A DNA stretch of 64,000 nucleotides, taken from NCBI RefSeq assembly GCF_000374485.1, contig NZ_KB894507.1:1-64000 (forward strand). The letters are read 5' to 3'. This document shows, piece by piece, positions 47,073-57,719 of this stretch. The position numbers and the translations under genes are program-made. The notes under the pieces are model-generated. The model did no database searches and had not been told where the DNA came from. It saw nothing but the letters and a program-made list of their open reading frames with translations. Source of the DNA: Algicola sagamiensis DSM 14643 (GTDB lineage Bacteria > Pseudomonadota > Gammaproteobacteria > Enterobacterales > Alteromonadaceae). Every line of letters starts with the position of its first letter. Within the stretch, counting starts at the first letter, position 1.

Positions 47073-50000
47073 ACATGACGAATTACCGACACAACCTGCT
47101 GAATTCATCCATCATCTCAAAAATATGGGGATCAGGATCTCCCTCATTGAGGACAAACTTAGGCTCCGTGCCGACGAAGGCATGCTCACAGATGAATTGA
47201 AAAATGCGATCAGGGAACGCAAACAAGATCTCATTCGTTTTCTTTCTTTAGCGCAAGAAAAGCGGGTCGATGCAGAAGGTATTTCCTGCCAAAGACCGAC
47301 TCATATTCCGTTATCTTTTGCCCAACAAAGGCTTTGGTTTATCGATCAACTCATCGGCGCACATCCTGTTTATAACATTTCCGGTGCAATTCGCCTTCGA
47401 GGTTACCTGCAAACTTCCGCACTCCAAGAAAGCTTGCAACATATTGTGCAACGCCATGAGATATTACGAACGCGGATCTGCGAGAATAACGGTGAAGCTT
47501 TTCAAGTGATTGACGAGTTTGTCCAAGTTCCTCTCACGCAGGTTGACCTCTCTTCATTTAATGAAGCAAAGCAGCCAGATATCCTTGAGCAACACATCCA
47601 ACAGGCCTTACAGGCAACATTTGATCTCCAGCAAGATTTAATGCTAAAAGCAACGCTATTTCAATGTCAGCCTGAAGAACATGTTTTATTTATCCTGATC
47701 CATCATATCGCAGCTGACGGCTGGTCAATAGGCGTTCTTATCGATGAGATCCGTGCATTTTACGCTGCGGAGGTTGCTCAACAAGCCGCTCATTTACCAC
47801 CGCTGCCGATTCAATACGCAGATTATGCTTGTTGGCAACGGCATCAAATGCAGGGAAAAAAACTCTCTTCTCAACGTGAATTTTGGCTAAAGCAACTTCA
47901 AGATGCGCCACCTCAGATCAGCCTACCGACTGATCACTCAAGACCTGAAAAAGAGAACTTTTCAGGTGCACATGTTTATTTTCGATTTTCAAAAGCACTA
48001 TCCACACAACTGCGCCGCTTTGCGAATGATAATGGCGTGACACTATTTACATTACTTCTGAGCTTGTTCTATGTCTTGTTGTTTCGTTATTCACAGCAAG
48101 ATGATATTGTGATTGGCTCGCCGATTGCCAACCGAAATCACCTTGATATCGAACGACTTATCGGTTTTTTTGTCAACACACTTGCCTTTCGGCAACAGAT
48201 CGATGGAGAGCAAGCTTTTACTGGATTTCTCAGCCAAGTCAGCCAGACTGTGAAACAAGCATTTGATCATCAAGATCTCCCTTTCGAAAAACTGGTAGAA
48301 GCCTTACAACCTGAGCGCTCGTTGAATCAAGCGCCTGTTTTCCAAACTGCTTTTGCGCTTCAAAATGCCCCGAGACCCCCAATGAAATTACAAGGGCTCC
48401 GGCTTGAAGCAATACCAATTGATAATCAAACCTCCAAATTTGACCTGTTCTTATCGATGTATGATCACACTGATGATTTGGAATGTGTTTGGGAATATTC
48501 AACCAGTTTGTTCCTACCCAGTACGATTGAATCCATGCAGCATCATTTTGAGCAACTTGCGATGTCTGTGCTCCACCATCCTCATATGTCTTTGCTGGCA
48601 CTCGATATATTGAACAAAAAGGAAAAGCAGGCTCTCACTCAAGGGTTGAAAGCCCAACATCAATGCGATCAAGCTGCCCCATTGTTTTCAGATTACTTAA
48701 ACGACTGGCTGCATATATCACCACACAGTACCGCCATTTTATGTGGTGATGAAAGGATCTCGTATCAAATGTTGAGTCAACAAAGTGATCAAGTGATGCA
48801 GGCTCTTCATCATCACGGTGCTGTTAAAGGCTGTCATATCGGCGTTTGTCTTCCAAAAGGAGTCGATAGTATTCTTGCTGCCGTGAGCTTATTCAAAGCT
48901 GGATTGGTGTACGTCCCTCTCGATCCGAGCTATCCAGCATCAAGGCTGGCATACATGATGAATGACGCACAATTGCAATTTGTCATTGTCAATGATGAAA
49001 CGCACTCATGTTGTTCACAAACGATTCCAAGTATTGATATTGCTGACTTAAAACAACATGTTGATGCTGCTGAATATAAACCTGTATTAACCTTGGACGA
49101 TATAGCCTATATCATTTACACATCCGGCTCTACAGGACAGCCAAAAGGTGTGCAACTGACACAAAAAGGACTGGCACACTTGATGATGGCTCAGCGTGAA
49201 ATATTTCAGCTTGCGCAGACGGATCGCGTCTTTCAATTTGCACCACTCAGTTTTGATGCGGCGGTTTGGGAAATCGTAATGGCGCTTGGTGCTGGTGGCA
49301 GCTTAGCAATCCATTCAACTGACAAGCTCATTCCTGATCATTCTTTTTGGGAAATTATAAATAATGCCCAAGTCTCCCATGTCACACTCCCCCCAAGCTT
49401 TCTTGCAAATTTACCTCAAACACCACCTGAGAGTCTGAAAACAATCATTACAGCTGGTGAAACGCTTCCTCAAGATATTGCAGAAATCTGGTCAAAACGT
49501 ATCAAGCTCTATAATGCCTACGGACCAACTGAAGCAACCGTTTGTGCAACGATACAACGTTGTCGACCGGATATGCAGCATGTTTCAATCGGTCACCCTT
49601 TACCACACGTCAGCTTATATATTCTTGATGAATATCAACAACCTGTCCCAAAAAATGTGCGGGGGGAGCTGTATATCGGTGGTGCAGGTGTAGCCACTGG
49701 GTATTTGAACTTGCCAGAAAAAACTGCAAGTTCATTCGTTGATATTCCTTGGTCGGATGAAAAAGTCTATCGGACAGGTGATGACGTCAAAGTGATGGCC
49801 GATGGATCACTATATTTTATGGGACGGCGCGATCAACAAACCAAAGTCCGTGGATTTCGGATTGAATTAGATGAGATCCAGCAACTCTTGCTACAACATC
49901 CACAAATTCAAGAAGCGGTCGTATTACCTCAATTGACTAGCACTCAGCAACAGCTCGTTGCCTACTTAACACCTACAAAAGCTACAAAAGATCAACATAA

Positions 50001-53000
50001 TAGTCGGCTGAATGACTGGTCCTCATTATTCGAGACAACATATGCCCAGACGGATTACTCTCCCTACCTCGGTTGGCATAGCAGTTTTACAGGAGAGCCT
50101 TTACCAGAGCAAGAGATGACAGCCTGGGTAGAAGAAACCGTTCAATCTATTCTTCCATTCAATCCGAAACATGTGCTGGAAATTGGTTGTGGCGCTGGAT
50201 TATTACTCAATAAAATTGCCCACCACTGCAAGTCTTATACTGGCACCGATCTTTCGAAAGCTGCGCTGGAGCGTTTGCAGCAGCAAATCGAGAACCAAAG
50301 TGACCTGAACAATATCACCTTAAAGCATCAGCTCGCCCATGACTTTTCTGGATTGAAGGAAAGTAGGTATGATGTGATCGTTTTAAACTCTGTCATCCAA
50401 TATTTTCCTTCTATCGACTATCTACAAACGGTCTTATGTGGGCTGACTGAACTTGTCGCAGAGAAAGGACGTATTTTTATTGGAGATATCCGAAGCCTTG
50501 CTCATTTTGAGATGCTTCAAACCGCGATACAATGTTATCGTGCAGAAGATAATCTCACAGTAAGCCAGCTTAAACCACGTGTAGAATTGCACATGATGCA
50601 AGAAGAAGAGTTGTTGATCACACCAGAATTTTTCTTCCATTTCTCTCAATCTGTTCCAAGAGCGTGTCATTTTAGCCACAGTATCAAGCCAGGTAATTAT
50701 CTCAACGAACTCAGTCTGTATCGTTATCAGGCTATCTTACATTTTGAGCCCCAGTTACAACCAGATTGGGACATCGACAGCCATGATGGGCAAACTCTTT
50801 CAGACAGTCAAATTGCTGAAATACTCCATGATTCCATTGCCGATGAAATCTTGATCCGCCACCTCACAAACCCTAGGCTCCAAAGAGATTCAGCCCGGAT
50901 GAACTGGATACAACAAGCAAAGGATAAGCAGTCTATTCATGACTGTCCTAAAGCGCAATCGGCATATTCAAACTCTGATTTTCAGTCGCTCCATCAATTG
51001 GCTCTCAACAGTGGGTACACACTGAATATTCAGTTTTCAATCACTGGGCAACTTGACCAAGTTGATGCTGTCTTCCTCCGTGATCCAATTGCACTCGCTC
51101 AACATCAAGATTTTCGAACCAAACCTGGGCCCAATCGCCCACTCACCCAATTTGCGAATCACCCATTGCTTGGAAAATTGAGCCAACAAGTTTTACCACA
51201 AATTAAAGTCATGGTAGATCAACAACTGCCAGAGTATATGCGGCCATCTGGCTATATCATGTTAGACAAACTACCCATGACACCCAACGGTAAAGTTGAT
51301 CGCAAAGCATTACCAACTTTTTATACACGAACGAATACACGACCTGTTCTCACACCAAAGACAGAATCAGAGTCCATTTTACTGCGCATCTGGCAAGATG
51401 TACTGCACCAATCAGAAGTGAGCACAGATGATAATTTCTTTGATATTGGTGGCGATTCGATTTTATCCATTCAGGTGATATCGAGAGCGAATCAACAAGG
51501 ACTTGTTCTGACGACGAAAGATTTGTTTTCTCATCAAACAATCACAGCATTAGCCGCTGCTGCACGATCACAGGGAGAGTCTTTACAAGCAGAGCAAGGG
51601 GAGATCACTGGCCAATTCCCTGTACTGCCCATTCAAGCATGGTATTTGGAAAACACGATGGTAGACCCCCATCACTTTAATCAATCCGTTTTGATGCGCT
51701 GCCCAGCAGATATGACGATAGAAACCTGTCAATCCATCTTCATTGCCTTGCTCAATCTGCATGATGGATTACGCTCGCATTTTAGACAAAACCCTGTTTC
51801 TGGTCGCTGGGAACAACATCTCGGTCAATCGGCTAATACGCAATCATTATCAATTTACCTCCATCTTGAACAGATGATTTGTGTAGCGTCGAATTTGCAA
51901 GAGTTTAAACACTGGGTAGAGTCCACGATTGCTGAAAAACAATATGGCTTCAACTTGTTCAATGGCCCAATGATGCGATGTTTGCTTCTTCGTGATCAAG
52001 ACAATCTTGTTCTATTTTGGACCATTCATCATCTACTTGTCGACACCGTTTCCTGGGATATTCTCAAGCAAGACTTTCTCTGCGTTTATCAACAGATCCA
52101 AGACAAGAAAGAAGTCAGACTCCCCGACAAAACAAGCTCGATCCAAAGCTGGTCAAACGCACTTCATCAAAGCGCTCGACACAAGAGCATAAATTCCCTG
52201 CCAAATCAGGACAGTCATGAACTTTTATGGAAAATAGAGCAGCAAATAGACCTACTGCCGTCGGATCACCCTAGATTACCGGATAGTCAGCAAGCTAGAT
52301 ATCTTCGAGAGCAGCCCTTCTCACTGAACATAGATATGACACAGCAGCTGATCCAATTGGCGAAACAGTACTACCACATGACACCGCAAGAAATTGCTCT
52401 TTATTGTGTGAGTGCTGCCATCATGGCCTATTTCGATCAACCAGCATGCCACATTGATGTTGAGGGTCATGGCCGATACCCGGATGAACTCCCGTTTGCA
52501 GATCCCGACAACTTGATTGACTTGAGCCGAACTGTTGGCTGGTTTACGAGCCTCAATACGATTTCATTCAAAGCTGTGAAAGCAAACAGTCAATCAATCA
52601 TGGCATGGAAGGAAAACTTTCGTACAGCCCAAAAACATAGACTTCTCCAAGGTATCCAACAATATCTGACGCCAGATAAAATAAACGTATCGCCAAATGT
52701 ACCCGTTTGTTTTAATTTTCAGGGACAACAAAAAACGTCTTTCTCATCTGGTAATTTAACAGCCGATTTCATTCCTTTGAATTGGTCAGTTGGACCATTA
52801 CAATCTCCAAATCAGGCGCTTCCGTACCAGCATCACATCACTGCAGTACTCTCGGATGACAACTTGCAGTTTACTTGGCGGTATAGTCATCGTTTATATC
52901 AAGCTGAAACAATTCGTACACTTTTCAAATGTATTGAACAACAATGCGTGGACTTTATTGCACACTGTAAAAACATGACTGTCCCACAGTGGACGCCATC

Positions 53001-56000
53001 GGATTTTCCTGATGCCCATTTAAACCAAGACGCATTAACAAGTCTCCTGTCGAATATTCCTGAAGTAGAAGATGTTTACCGCCTTTCACCTATGCAGGAA
53101 GGGTTATTATTCGAAACCACACAACAGCCGGATTCTTCAGCTTATATCGAGCTCATCACATTGCGCTTTCAAGGTGCTCTGGATGGAGAAAAGGTGCAGC
53201 AGTGCTGGCAACAAATGATTCATCGTCATACGGCCTTACGCAGCTGCTTTTTCTGGGAAAATCTGCCCTTTCCACATCAGATTGTCCTTCCCACAGCGAA
53301 TATAAACTGGTTCCCAACAGACAGTCATGCTATTGATTGGCAACATCTCTCATTCGAAGAGCAAGCTCAAGAGCGTCAAAAATTACATCAGCGGGAGCGC
53401 AATCGCGGGTTTGATCTAACCAAGGCGCCATTGATGCGTTTTTATCTTATCCAAACTGCACCAGAAGCATATGAGCTACTTTGGAGTTGCCATCACATTC
53501 TGGTTGACGGTTGGAGCACCCCGATCTTGTTTAAAGAATTCGTCCAGCTATACCGTGAAGGGCCAAACACAGCCCAACTACCACCTTCAGTTCCTTACCG
53601 ACAGTATATCTCTTGGCGCCACCAACAAGACTTTTCTCCTGCAAAAGCATTTTGGAAACAAATGATGCACGGGATTGATTCAAGTACTCAGTTAAAACTG
53701 GATCGTGGTTTGATTGATGGTGGTGGAATAAATAATGATGTGGCATCCAAGCGCAATACACGTCAATGTATCGAAATTAAATATCTGATTTCTCAAGAAC
53801 TCACACAGAGCGTACAAAGCAAGTCCAGAAAAGCAAGTGTCACGCTAAATACACTCTTACAAAGTGCATGGGCTTTGTTACTCAGTCAATATACAGGACA
53901 AAATGATGTCCTCTTTGGGACGACGGTTTCTGGACGTCCAGCGCAATTACCGCAAGTCGGTTCGATTATCGGGTTGATGATCAATACATTACCATCCCGG
54001 GTTCAAATTGATTGGGATATGCCACTTTCTGAGCTTCTTGAGACAAGACATGCCAACCAGGTTGAGTGTAATCAATATGCTGATCTTCCCTTGAATGAAA
54101 TCTTTGCGCTCACAGACGTGTCCCGTGCCGATGCGCTATTTAATACCTTGTTTATATTTGAAAACCTGCCCTTTGATCCTGTATTGAACCAACAGTCATT
54201 TGCACCTGGTGTTCAAATCACAGAAGTCAATGCTGCGAGTGAAACCAGTTTCCCCATGACACTGGTCACAAGTATATCTCAGCAACAACTTCAATTACGG
54301 GTTACATATGACAGTTTTCAATTTAAACCTGACTCTGTATTGCACATGTGCAAGCAATATGAATCGATTCTCAATGGCTTAACACAAGTTGCACTTGACA
54401 CCCCCATTCGCCAAATACCACTTATCGATGAAACACAAGCACAACATGCTATCACCTTTGCAAAAGGCACCATCATCGACTTTTCTTCACATCCGCTATT
54501 TCCAGATCAATTTCGATTAAAGGCGCAACAAACACCGGATGCAATCGCGGTGATTGATCAGTCCCAAAAAATCACCTATGCAGAACTCGATGAGCAATCA
54601 GAGCGACTTGCTTTTCAGCTGACAGAGCTTGGGTTGGATCACTCTGATCGTGTAGGCATTGCAATGACACGTTCAATCGAGTTTGTCATTGGCCTAATGG
54701 GGATCCTCAAACTTGGTGCTTCCTTGATACCACTGGATAAAGACTGGCCGGTCAAACGTTTGAAGTCTATGATCCACGCAACCCAATTGCGTTGGGTTCT
54801 CACACATGTACCAACCCATGGTATTGGCGAAAAACTTCAACTCAATGAGTTTTCACTCTCAACGACATTGCCGCCGCTCAATCCATCAGCAAGAGCACGG
54901 ATGCAGTCATGGCGTCCAGTATCTTCAATACAGGCAGCCTATACCGTCTTTACTTCAGGCTCGACTGGCACACCAAAAGGTGTCGAGGTCCAACATGCTC
55001 AACTCCATAACTACATCAATGCAGTGATTGAGCGATTTGGGTTCGAATCAACCTCATCACCTCAGCGTTTTGGCATGATCTCAACACCAAATGCCGATTT
55101 AGGCTACACCATGCTGTTTCCAGCACTATATACGGGTGGATGTGTTGTGATGATCTCCGAATCCGCAGCCATGGATGCGGCTGCGCTCACTGAATTCTTG
55201 TCAGAAAACCCAGTGGATTACTTGAAAATCGTTCCTTCTCACTTTGCTGCGCTTTGGGATGAGCAACATGATGTCGCACTACTTCCTCAAAAAGGTTTGA
55301 TATTTGGTGGCGAGTCTTTGAAGCCAAACTTAGTGCAAACGATTCAACGCAAATCACCCTCTCTACACATCCACAATCATTATGGCCCAACAGAAACAAC
55401 AATCGGCGTCGCAACCTATTCATTGTCAGCAAAACAAAATGAACAGCAAATTGCCATTGGAAAACCACTCGCCAACACGGAGATCTACATAGTTAATCAG
55501 GCTGGAAACTTAGCGCCAGTTGGTCAACATGGAGAGCTGTTGATTGGGGGGAAAAATGTCTGCTCAGGCTATCTTGGAACCCCTCAATCAGATCAACCAT
55601 CAATCATTCCGAATCCTTTTGGTACAGGTATGATCTACCGTACTGGGGATTTAGGACAATATCTTCCATCTGGCGATATTCTCTTTCTTGGTCGGCGTGA
55701 TGATCAGGTAAAAATCAGAGGATTTCGAGTAGAGCTGGATGAGATCACACATCACCTGAATCAATATCCAGACATACAACATAGTTTTGTGCACTGCCAA
55801 AAAAATCAGTTCGGTCATCAACAACTGATCGCCTACCTTGTCTTCGATGATCACAGAGATTCTCTGACCGAGCAGAAAAAAAGTACTTTGAAGTCATATC
55901 TACAGAGTCGATTGCCTGCGTATATGATCCCGGTATCATTCATGGCGCTTCCAGCTTTGCCACTCAATGCGAATGGTAAAATTAATCGTCACGCATTACC

Positions 56001-57708
56001 AACGCCTGAACAAAACAACCATTCAACAACTGAGCCTACAACAGAGACTGAAAAAGCACTACTTGATATTTGGCAAAGCGTGCTTCGTCATCGCTCACTC
56101 AGTATTCATGATAACTTCTTCGATCTCGGTGGCGACTCAATTATCTCAATCCAGATCACTGCTCGTGCTCGGGATGTTGGGATTAAGATCACTTCTAAAC
56201 AAATCTTCTCTCAACAAACTGTCGCCGCATTAGCACAAGTGGCCATCCCCGTTGAACAAGCAGAAACCAATCAAGGAGAAGTCACAGGGGTGATACCGCT
56301 TTCCCCGATTCAATGTCGTTTCTTTGAACAATATGAGCAGCAGCGAAATCATTATAATCAAGCAATGCTGTTTGAGGTGACTTCAGATCTACAAATAGAG
56401 CACTTCAAACAAGCGTTTATTATTTTGCTCAAGCACCATGATGCTTTGCGTGCATGTTTCTACCCAAAAAAGACGATTCCAGCGCAGGAGTATCTTCCTT
56501 GGGAGTCATTCCGTTCAAACATTGAACATATGTTTCATGAGTACTGGCTTGAAGGTGATCCTTCTGACGCCGAGAAGGTCTCACAACTTGTTGAGGAAAA
56601 ACAGCAAAATCTCAATATTCAAGCAGGGATCACTAATCAACTGACCGTGATTCGTTGCTCAGAAGACAATACCATTCTCGTCCACTGGGTGATCCACCAC
56701 TTAGTCGTTGATGGTGTATCTTGGCGCATTCTTTTTGAGGATCTATCCAAAACCTATCAAGACCTTTGTCATGGAAAAGCACCTCAGTTGAGCGCAAAAA
56801 CAAGTTCCTGTAGAGATTGGGTGAATTGTATGAACATTCAGTCCCATGCCGATATGTTTATGCAAGAACTTCCCTACTGGCTCAATACGCTGAAAGAACC
56901 CTGTTACCCGATGCCATATGAAACAAAAAATGCGCCGGAGCATCCCGTTGTAAGTTCAACAGCACGTTGTACAGTGAAACTGCCTGATCAACTGACCCAT
57001 CAATTACTCCAGGGTGCTCATACTCGTTACCAGACTCATATCGAAGACCTTCTCTTGAGTGCATTGTGGCTGACGTTAACGCCGTGGTTCAAAGCGAATG
57101 AGATCCGGCTTGACTTGGAGTCTCATGGACGTCAGTTTGCCGAAGATCGAGTCAATCTATCTCGCACAATTGGCTGGTTTACCAGTGTTTATCCGATTCG
57201 GTTGTGCTGTGACCGTGCTGACATTCCTCATGTGATTCAACGCATCAAAGAGACGCATCGACAAGTCCCTCACCATGGTATCGGATTTGGGATTTTGAAA
57301 TACTTGATGCAAGTCGCTGAGCTTGCTCAGACACCGACAAGCCCGATTGTGTTTAACTACTTAGGACAACTTGATCACGCGGAAGAGACACAGAACACGC
57401 TGATCCGTGGTGGCTCAAACTTCTCAGCAGGACGAATGCAATCCTCATTGCATCCGAGATACTATGGCCTACAAATCAATGCCCTCGTAAATGAAGACCA
57501 ACTCACTATCCATTGGGATTTCAGTCAATTACAGTTTTCATCCGCATGTATCAGTCAATTTGCGAATGATTTTATCCTGCATTTGGAACGGATCATTCAT
57601 CACTGCATGGCAAGTGGATCTCAAGAATTCACACCAAGCGACTTTCAACTTGCCGAGTTGGATGAAGCATCATTCAACCAGCTTGCTCAATTGCTTGACC
57701 AATCATAA
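47062..57708 (+). CDS. NRPS, two modules: docking-C-A(Phe)-nMT-PCP-E-C-A(Asp)-PCP-E
   Basis: ATG 47062 follows AGAGAAGAAG. A GTG six codons earlier is less likely. The 3,548 residues begin with a TubC-like docking segment, then C (HHIAADGWS). The first A domain has pocket D-A-W-T-I-A-A-V-C, essentially the GrsA Phe code, interrupted by an N-methyltransferase (EIGCGAGLLL near 1040; about 980-1225). PCP (DIGGDSILS, near 1466) and an epimerase (HHLLVDTVSW, EGHGRYPDE) follow. The second half has a C domain of the D-donor type (YRLSPMQEGLL; HHILVDGWS). Its A domain has pocket D-L-T-K-I-G-H-I-G, matching the Asp code. PCP (DLGGDSIIS, near 3026) and a second epimerase (HHLVVDGVSW, ESHGRQ) end the protein. 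The predicted residues are N-methyl-D-Phe and D-Asp. Confidence 0.93.
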   Translation: MTSKHDELPTQPAEFIHHLKNMGIRISLIEDKLRLRADEGMLTDELKNAIRERKQDLIRFLSLAQEKRVDAEGISCQRPTHIPLSFAQQRLWFIDQLIGAHPVYNISGAIRLRGYLQTSALQESLQHIVQRHEILRTRICENNGEAFQVIDEFVQVPLTQVDLSSFNEAKQPDILEQHIQQALQATFDLQQDLMLKATLFQCQPEEHVLFILIHHIAADGWSIGVLIDEIRAFYAAEVAQQAAHLPPLPIQYADYACWQRHQMQGKKLSSQREFWLKQLQDAPPQISLPTDHSRPEKENFSGAHVYFRFSKALSTQLRRFANDNGVTLFTLLLSLFYVLLFRYSQQDDIVIGSPIANRNHLDIERLIGFFVNTLAFRQQIDGEQAFTGFLSQVSQTVKQAFDHQDLPFEKLVEALQPERSLNQAPVFQTAFALQNAPRPPMKLQGLRLEAIPIDNQTSKFDLFLSMYDHTDDLECVWEYSTSLFLPSTIESMQHHFEQLAMSVLHHPHMSLLALDILNKKEKQALTQGLKAQHQCDQAAPLFSDYLNDWLHISPHSTAILCGDERISYQMLSQQSDQVMQALHHHGAVKGCHIGVCLPKGVDSILAAVSLFKAGLVYVPLDPSYPASRLAYMMNDAQLQFVIVNDETHSCCSQTIPSIDIADLKQHVDAAEYKPVLTLDDIAYIIYTSGSTGQPKGVQLTQKGLAHLMMAQREIFQLAQTDRVFQFAPLSFDAAVWEIVMALGAGGSLAIHSTDKLIPDHSFWEIINNAQVSHVTLPPSFLANLPQTPPESLKTIITAGETLPQDIAEIWSKRIKLYNAYGPTEATVCATIQRCRPDMQHVSIGHPLPHVSLYILDEYQQPVPKNVRGELYIGGAGVATGYLNLPEKTASSFVDIPWSDEKVYRTGDDVKVMADGSLYFMGRRDQQTKVRGFRIELDEIQQLLLQHPQIQEAVVLPQLTSTQQQLVAYLTPTKATKDQHNSRLNDWSSLFETTYAQTDYSPYLGWHSSFTGEPLPEQEMTAWVEETVQSILPFNPKHVLEIGCGAGLLLNKIAHHCKSYTGTDLSKAALERLQQQIENQSDLNNITLKHQLAHDFSGLKESRYDVIVLNSVIQYFPSIDYLQTVLCGLTELVAEKGRIFIGDIRSLAHFEMLQTAIQCYRAEDNLTVSQLKPRVELHMMQEEELLITPEFFFHFSQSVPRACHFSHSIKPGNYLNELSLYRYQAILHFEPQLQPDWDIDSHDGQTLSDSQIAEILHDSIADEILIRHLTNPRLQRDSARMNWIQQAKDKQSIHDCPKAQSAYSNSDFQSLHQLALNSGYTLNIQFSITGQLDQVDAVFLRDPIALAQHQDFRTKPGPNRPLTQFANHPLLGKLSQQVLPQIKVMVDQQLPEYMRPSGYIMLDKLPMTPNGKVDRKALPTFYTRTNTRPVLTPKTESESILLRIWQDVLHQSEVSTDDNFFDIGGDSILSIQVISRANQQGLVLTTKDLFSHQTITALAAAARSQGESLQAEQGEITGQFPVLPIQAWYLENTMVDPHHFNQSVLMRCPADMTIETCQSIFIALLNLHDGLRSHFRQNPVSGRWEQHLGQSANTQSLSIYLHLEQMICVASNLQEFKHWVESTIAEKQYGFNLFNGPMMRCLLLRDQDNLVLFWTIHHLLVDTVSWDILKQDFLCVYQQIQDKKEVRLPDKTSSIQSWSNALHQSARHKSINSLPNQDSHELLWKIEQQIDLLPSDHPRLPDSQQARYLREQPFSLNIDMTQQLIQLAKQYYHMTPQEIALYCVSAAIMAYFDQPACHIDVEGHGRYPDELPFADPDNLIDLSRTVGWFTSLNTISFKAVKANSQSIMAWKENFRTAQKHRLLQGIQQYLTPDKINVSPNVPVCFNFQGQQKTSFSSGNLTADFIPLNWSVGPLQSPNQALPYQHHITAVLSDDNLQFTWRYSHRLYQAETIRTLFKCIEQQCVDFIAHCKNMTVPQWTPSDFPDAHLNQDALTSLLSNIPEVEDVYRLSPMQEGLLFETTQQPDSSAYIELITLRFQGALDGEKVQQCWQQMIHRHTALRSCFFWENLPFPHQIVLPTANINWFPTDSHAIDWQHLSFEEQAQERQKLHQRERNRGFDLTKAPLMRFYLIQTAPEAYELLWSCHHILVDGWSTPILFKEFVQLYREGPNTAQLPPSVPYRQYISWRHQQDFSPAKAFWKQMMHGIDSSTQLKLDRGLIDGGGINNDVASKRNTRQCIEIKYLISQELTQSVQSKSRKASVTLNTLLQSAWALLLSQYTGQNDVLFGTTVSGRPAQLPQVGSIIGLMINTLPSRVQIDWDMPLSELLETRHANQVECNQYADLPLNEIFALTDVSRADALFNTLFIFENLPFDPVLNQQSFAPGVQITEVNAASETSFPMTLVTSISQQQLQLRVTYDSFQFKPDSVLHMCKQYESILNGLTQVALDTPIRQIPLIDETQAQHAITFAKGTIIDFSSHPLFPDQFRLKAQQTPDAIAVIDQSQKITYAELDEQSERLAFQLTELGLDHSDRVGIAMTRSIEFVIGLMGILKLGASLIPLDKDWPVKRLKSMIHATQLRWVLTHVPTHGIGEKLQLNEFSLSTTLPPLNPSARARMQSWRPVSSIQAAYTVFTSGSTGTPKGVEVQHAQLHNYINAVIERFGFESTSSPQRFGMISTPNADLGYTMLFPALYTGGCVVMISESAAMDAAALTEFLSENPVDYLKIVPSHFAALWDEQHDVALLPQKGLIFGGESLKPNLVQTIQRKSPSLHIHNHYGPTETTIGVATYSLSAKQNEQQIAIGKPLANTEIYIVNQAGNLAPVGQHGELLIGGKNVCSGYLGTPQSDQPSIIPNPFGTGMIYRTGDLGQYLPSGDILFLGRRDDQVKIRGFRVELDEITHHLNQYPDIQHSFVHCQKNQFGHQQLIAYLVFDDHRDSLTEQKKSTLKSYLQSRLPAYMIPVSFMALPALPLNANGKINRHALPTPEQNNHSTTEPTTETEKALLDIWQSVLRHRSLSIHDNFFDLGGDSIISIQITARARDVGIKITSKQIFSQQTVAALAQVAIPVEQAETNQGEVTGVIPLSPIQCRFFEQYEQQRNHYNQAMLFEVTSDLQIEHFKQAFIILLKHHDALRACFYPKKTIPAQEYLPWESFRSNIEHMFHEYWLEGDPSDAEKVSQLVEEKQQNLNIQAGITNQLTVIRCSEDNTILVHWVIHHLVVDGVSWRILFEDLSKTYQDLCHGKAPQLSAKTSSCRDWVNCMNIQSHADMFMQELPYWLNTLKEPCYPMPYETKNAPEHPVVSSTARCTVKLPDQLTHQLLQGAHTRYQTHIEDLLLSALWLTLTPWFKANEIRLDLESHGRQFAEDRVNLSRTIGWFTSVYPIRLCCDRADIPHVIQRIKETHRQVPHHGIGFGILKYLMQVAELAQTPTSPIVFNYLGQLDHAEETQNTLIRGGSNFSAGRMQSSLHPRYYGLQINALVNEDQLTIHWDFSQLQFSSACISQFANDFILHLERIIHHCMASGSQEFTPSDFQLAELDEASFNQLAQLLDQS

Positions 57709-57719
57709 GGACAATCTTC

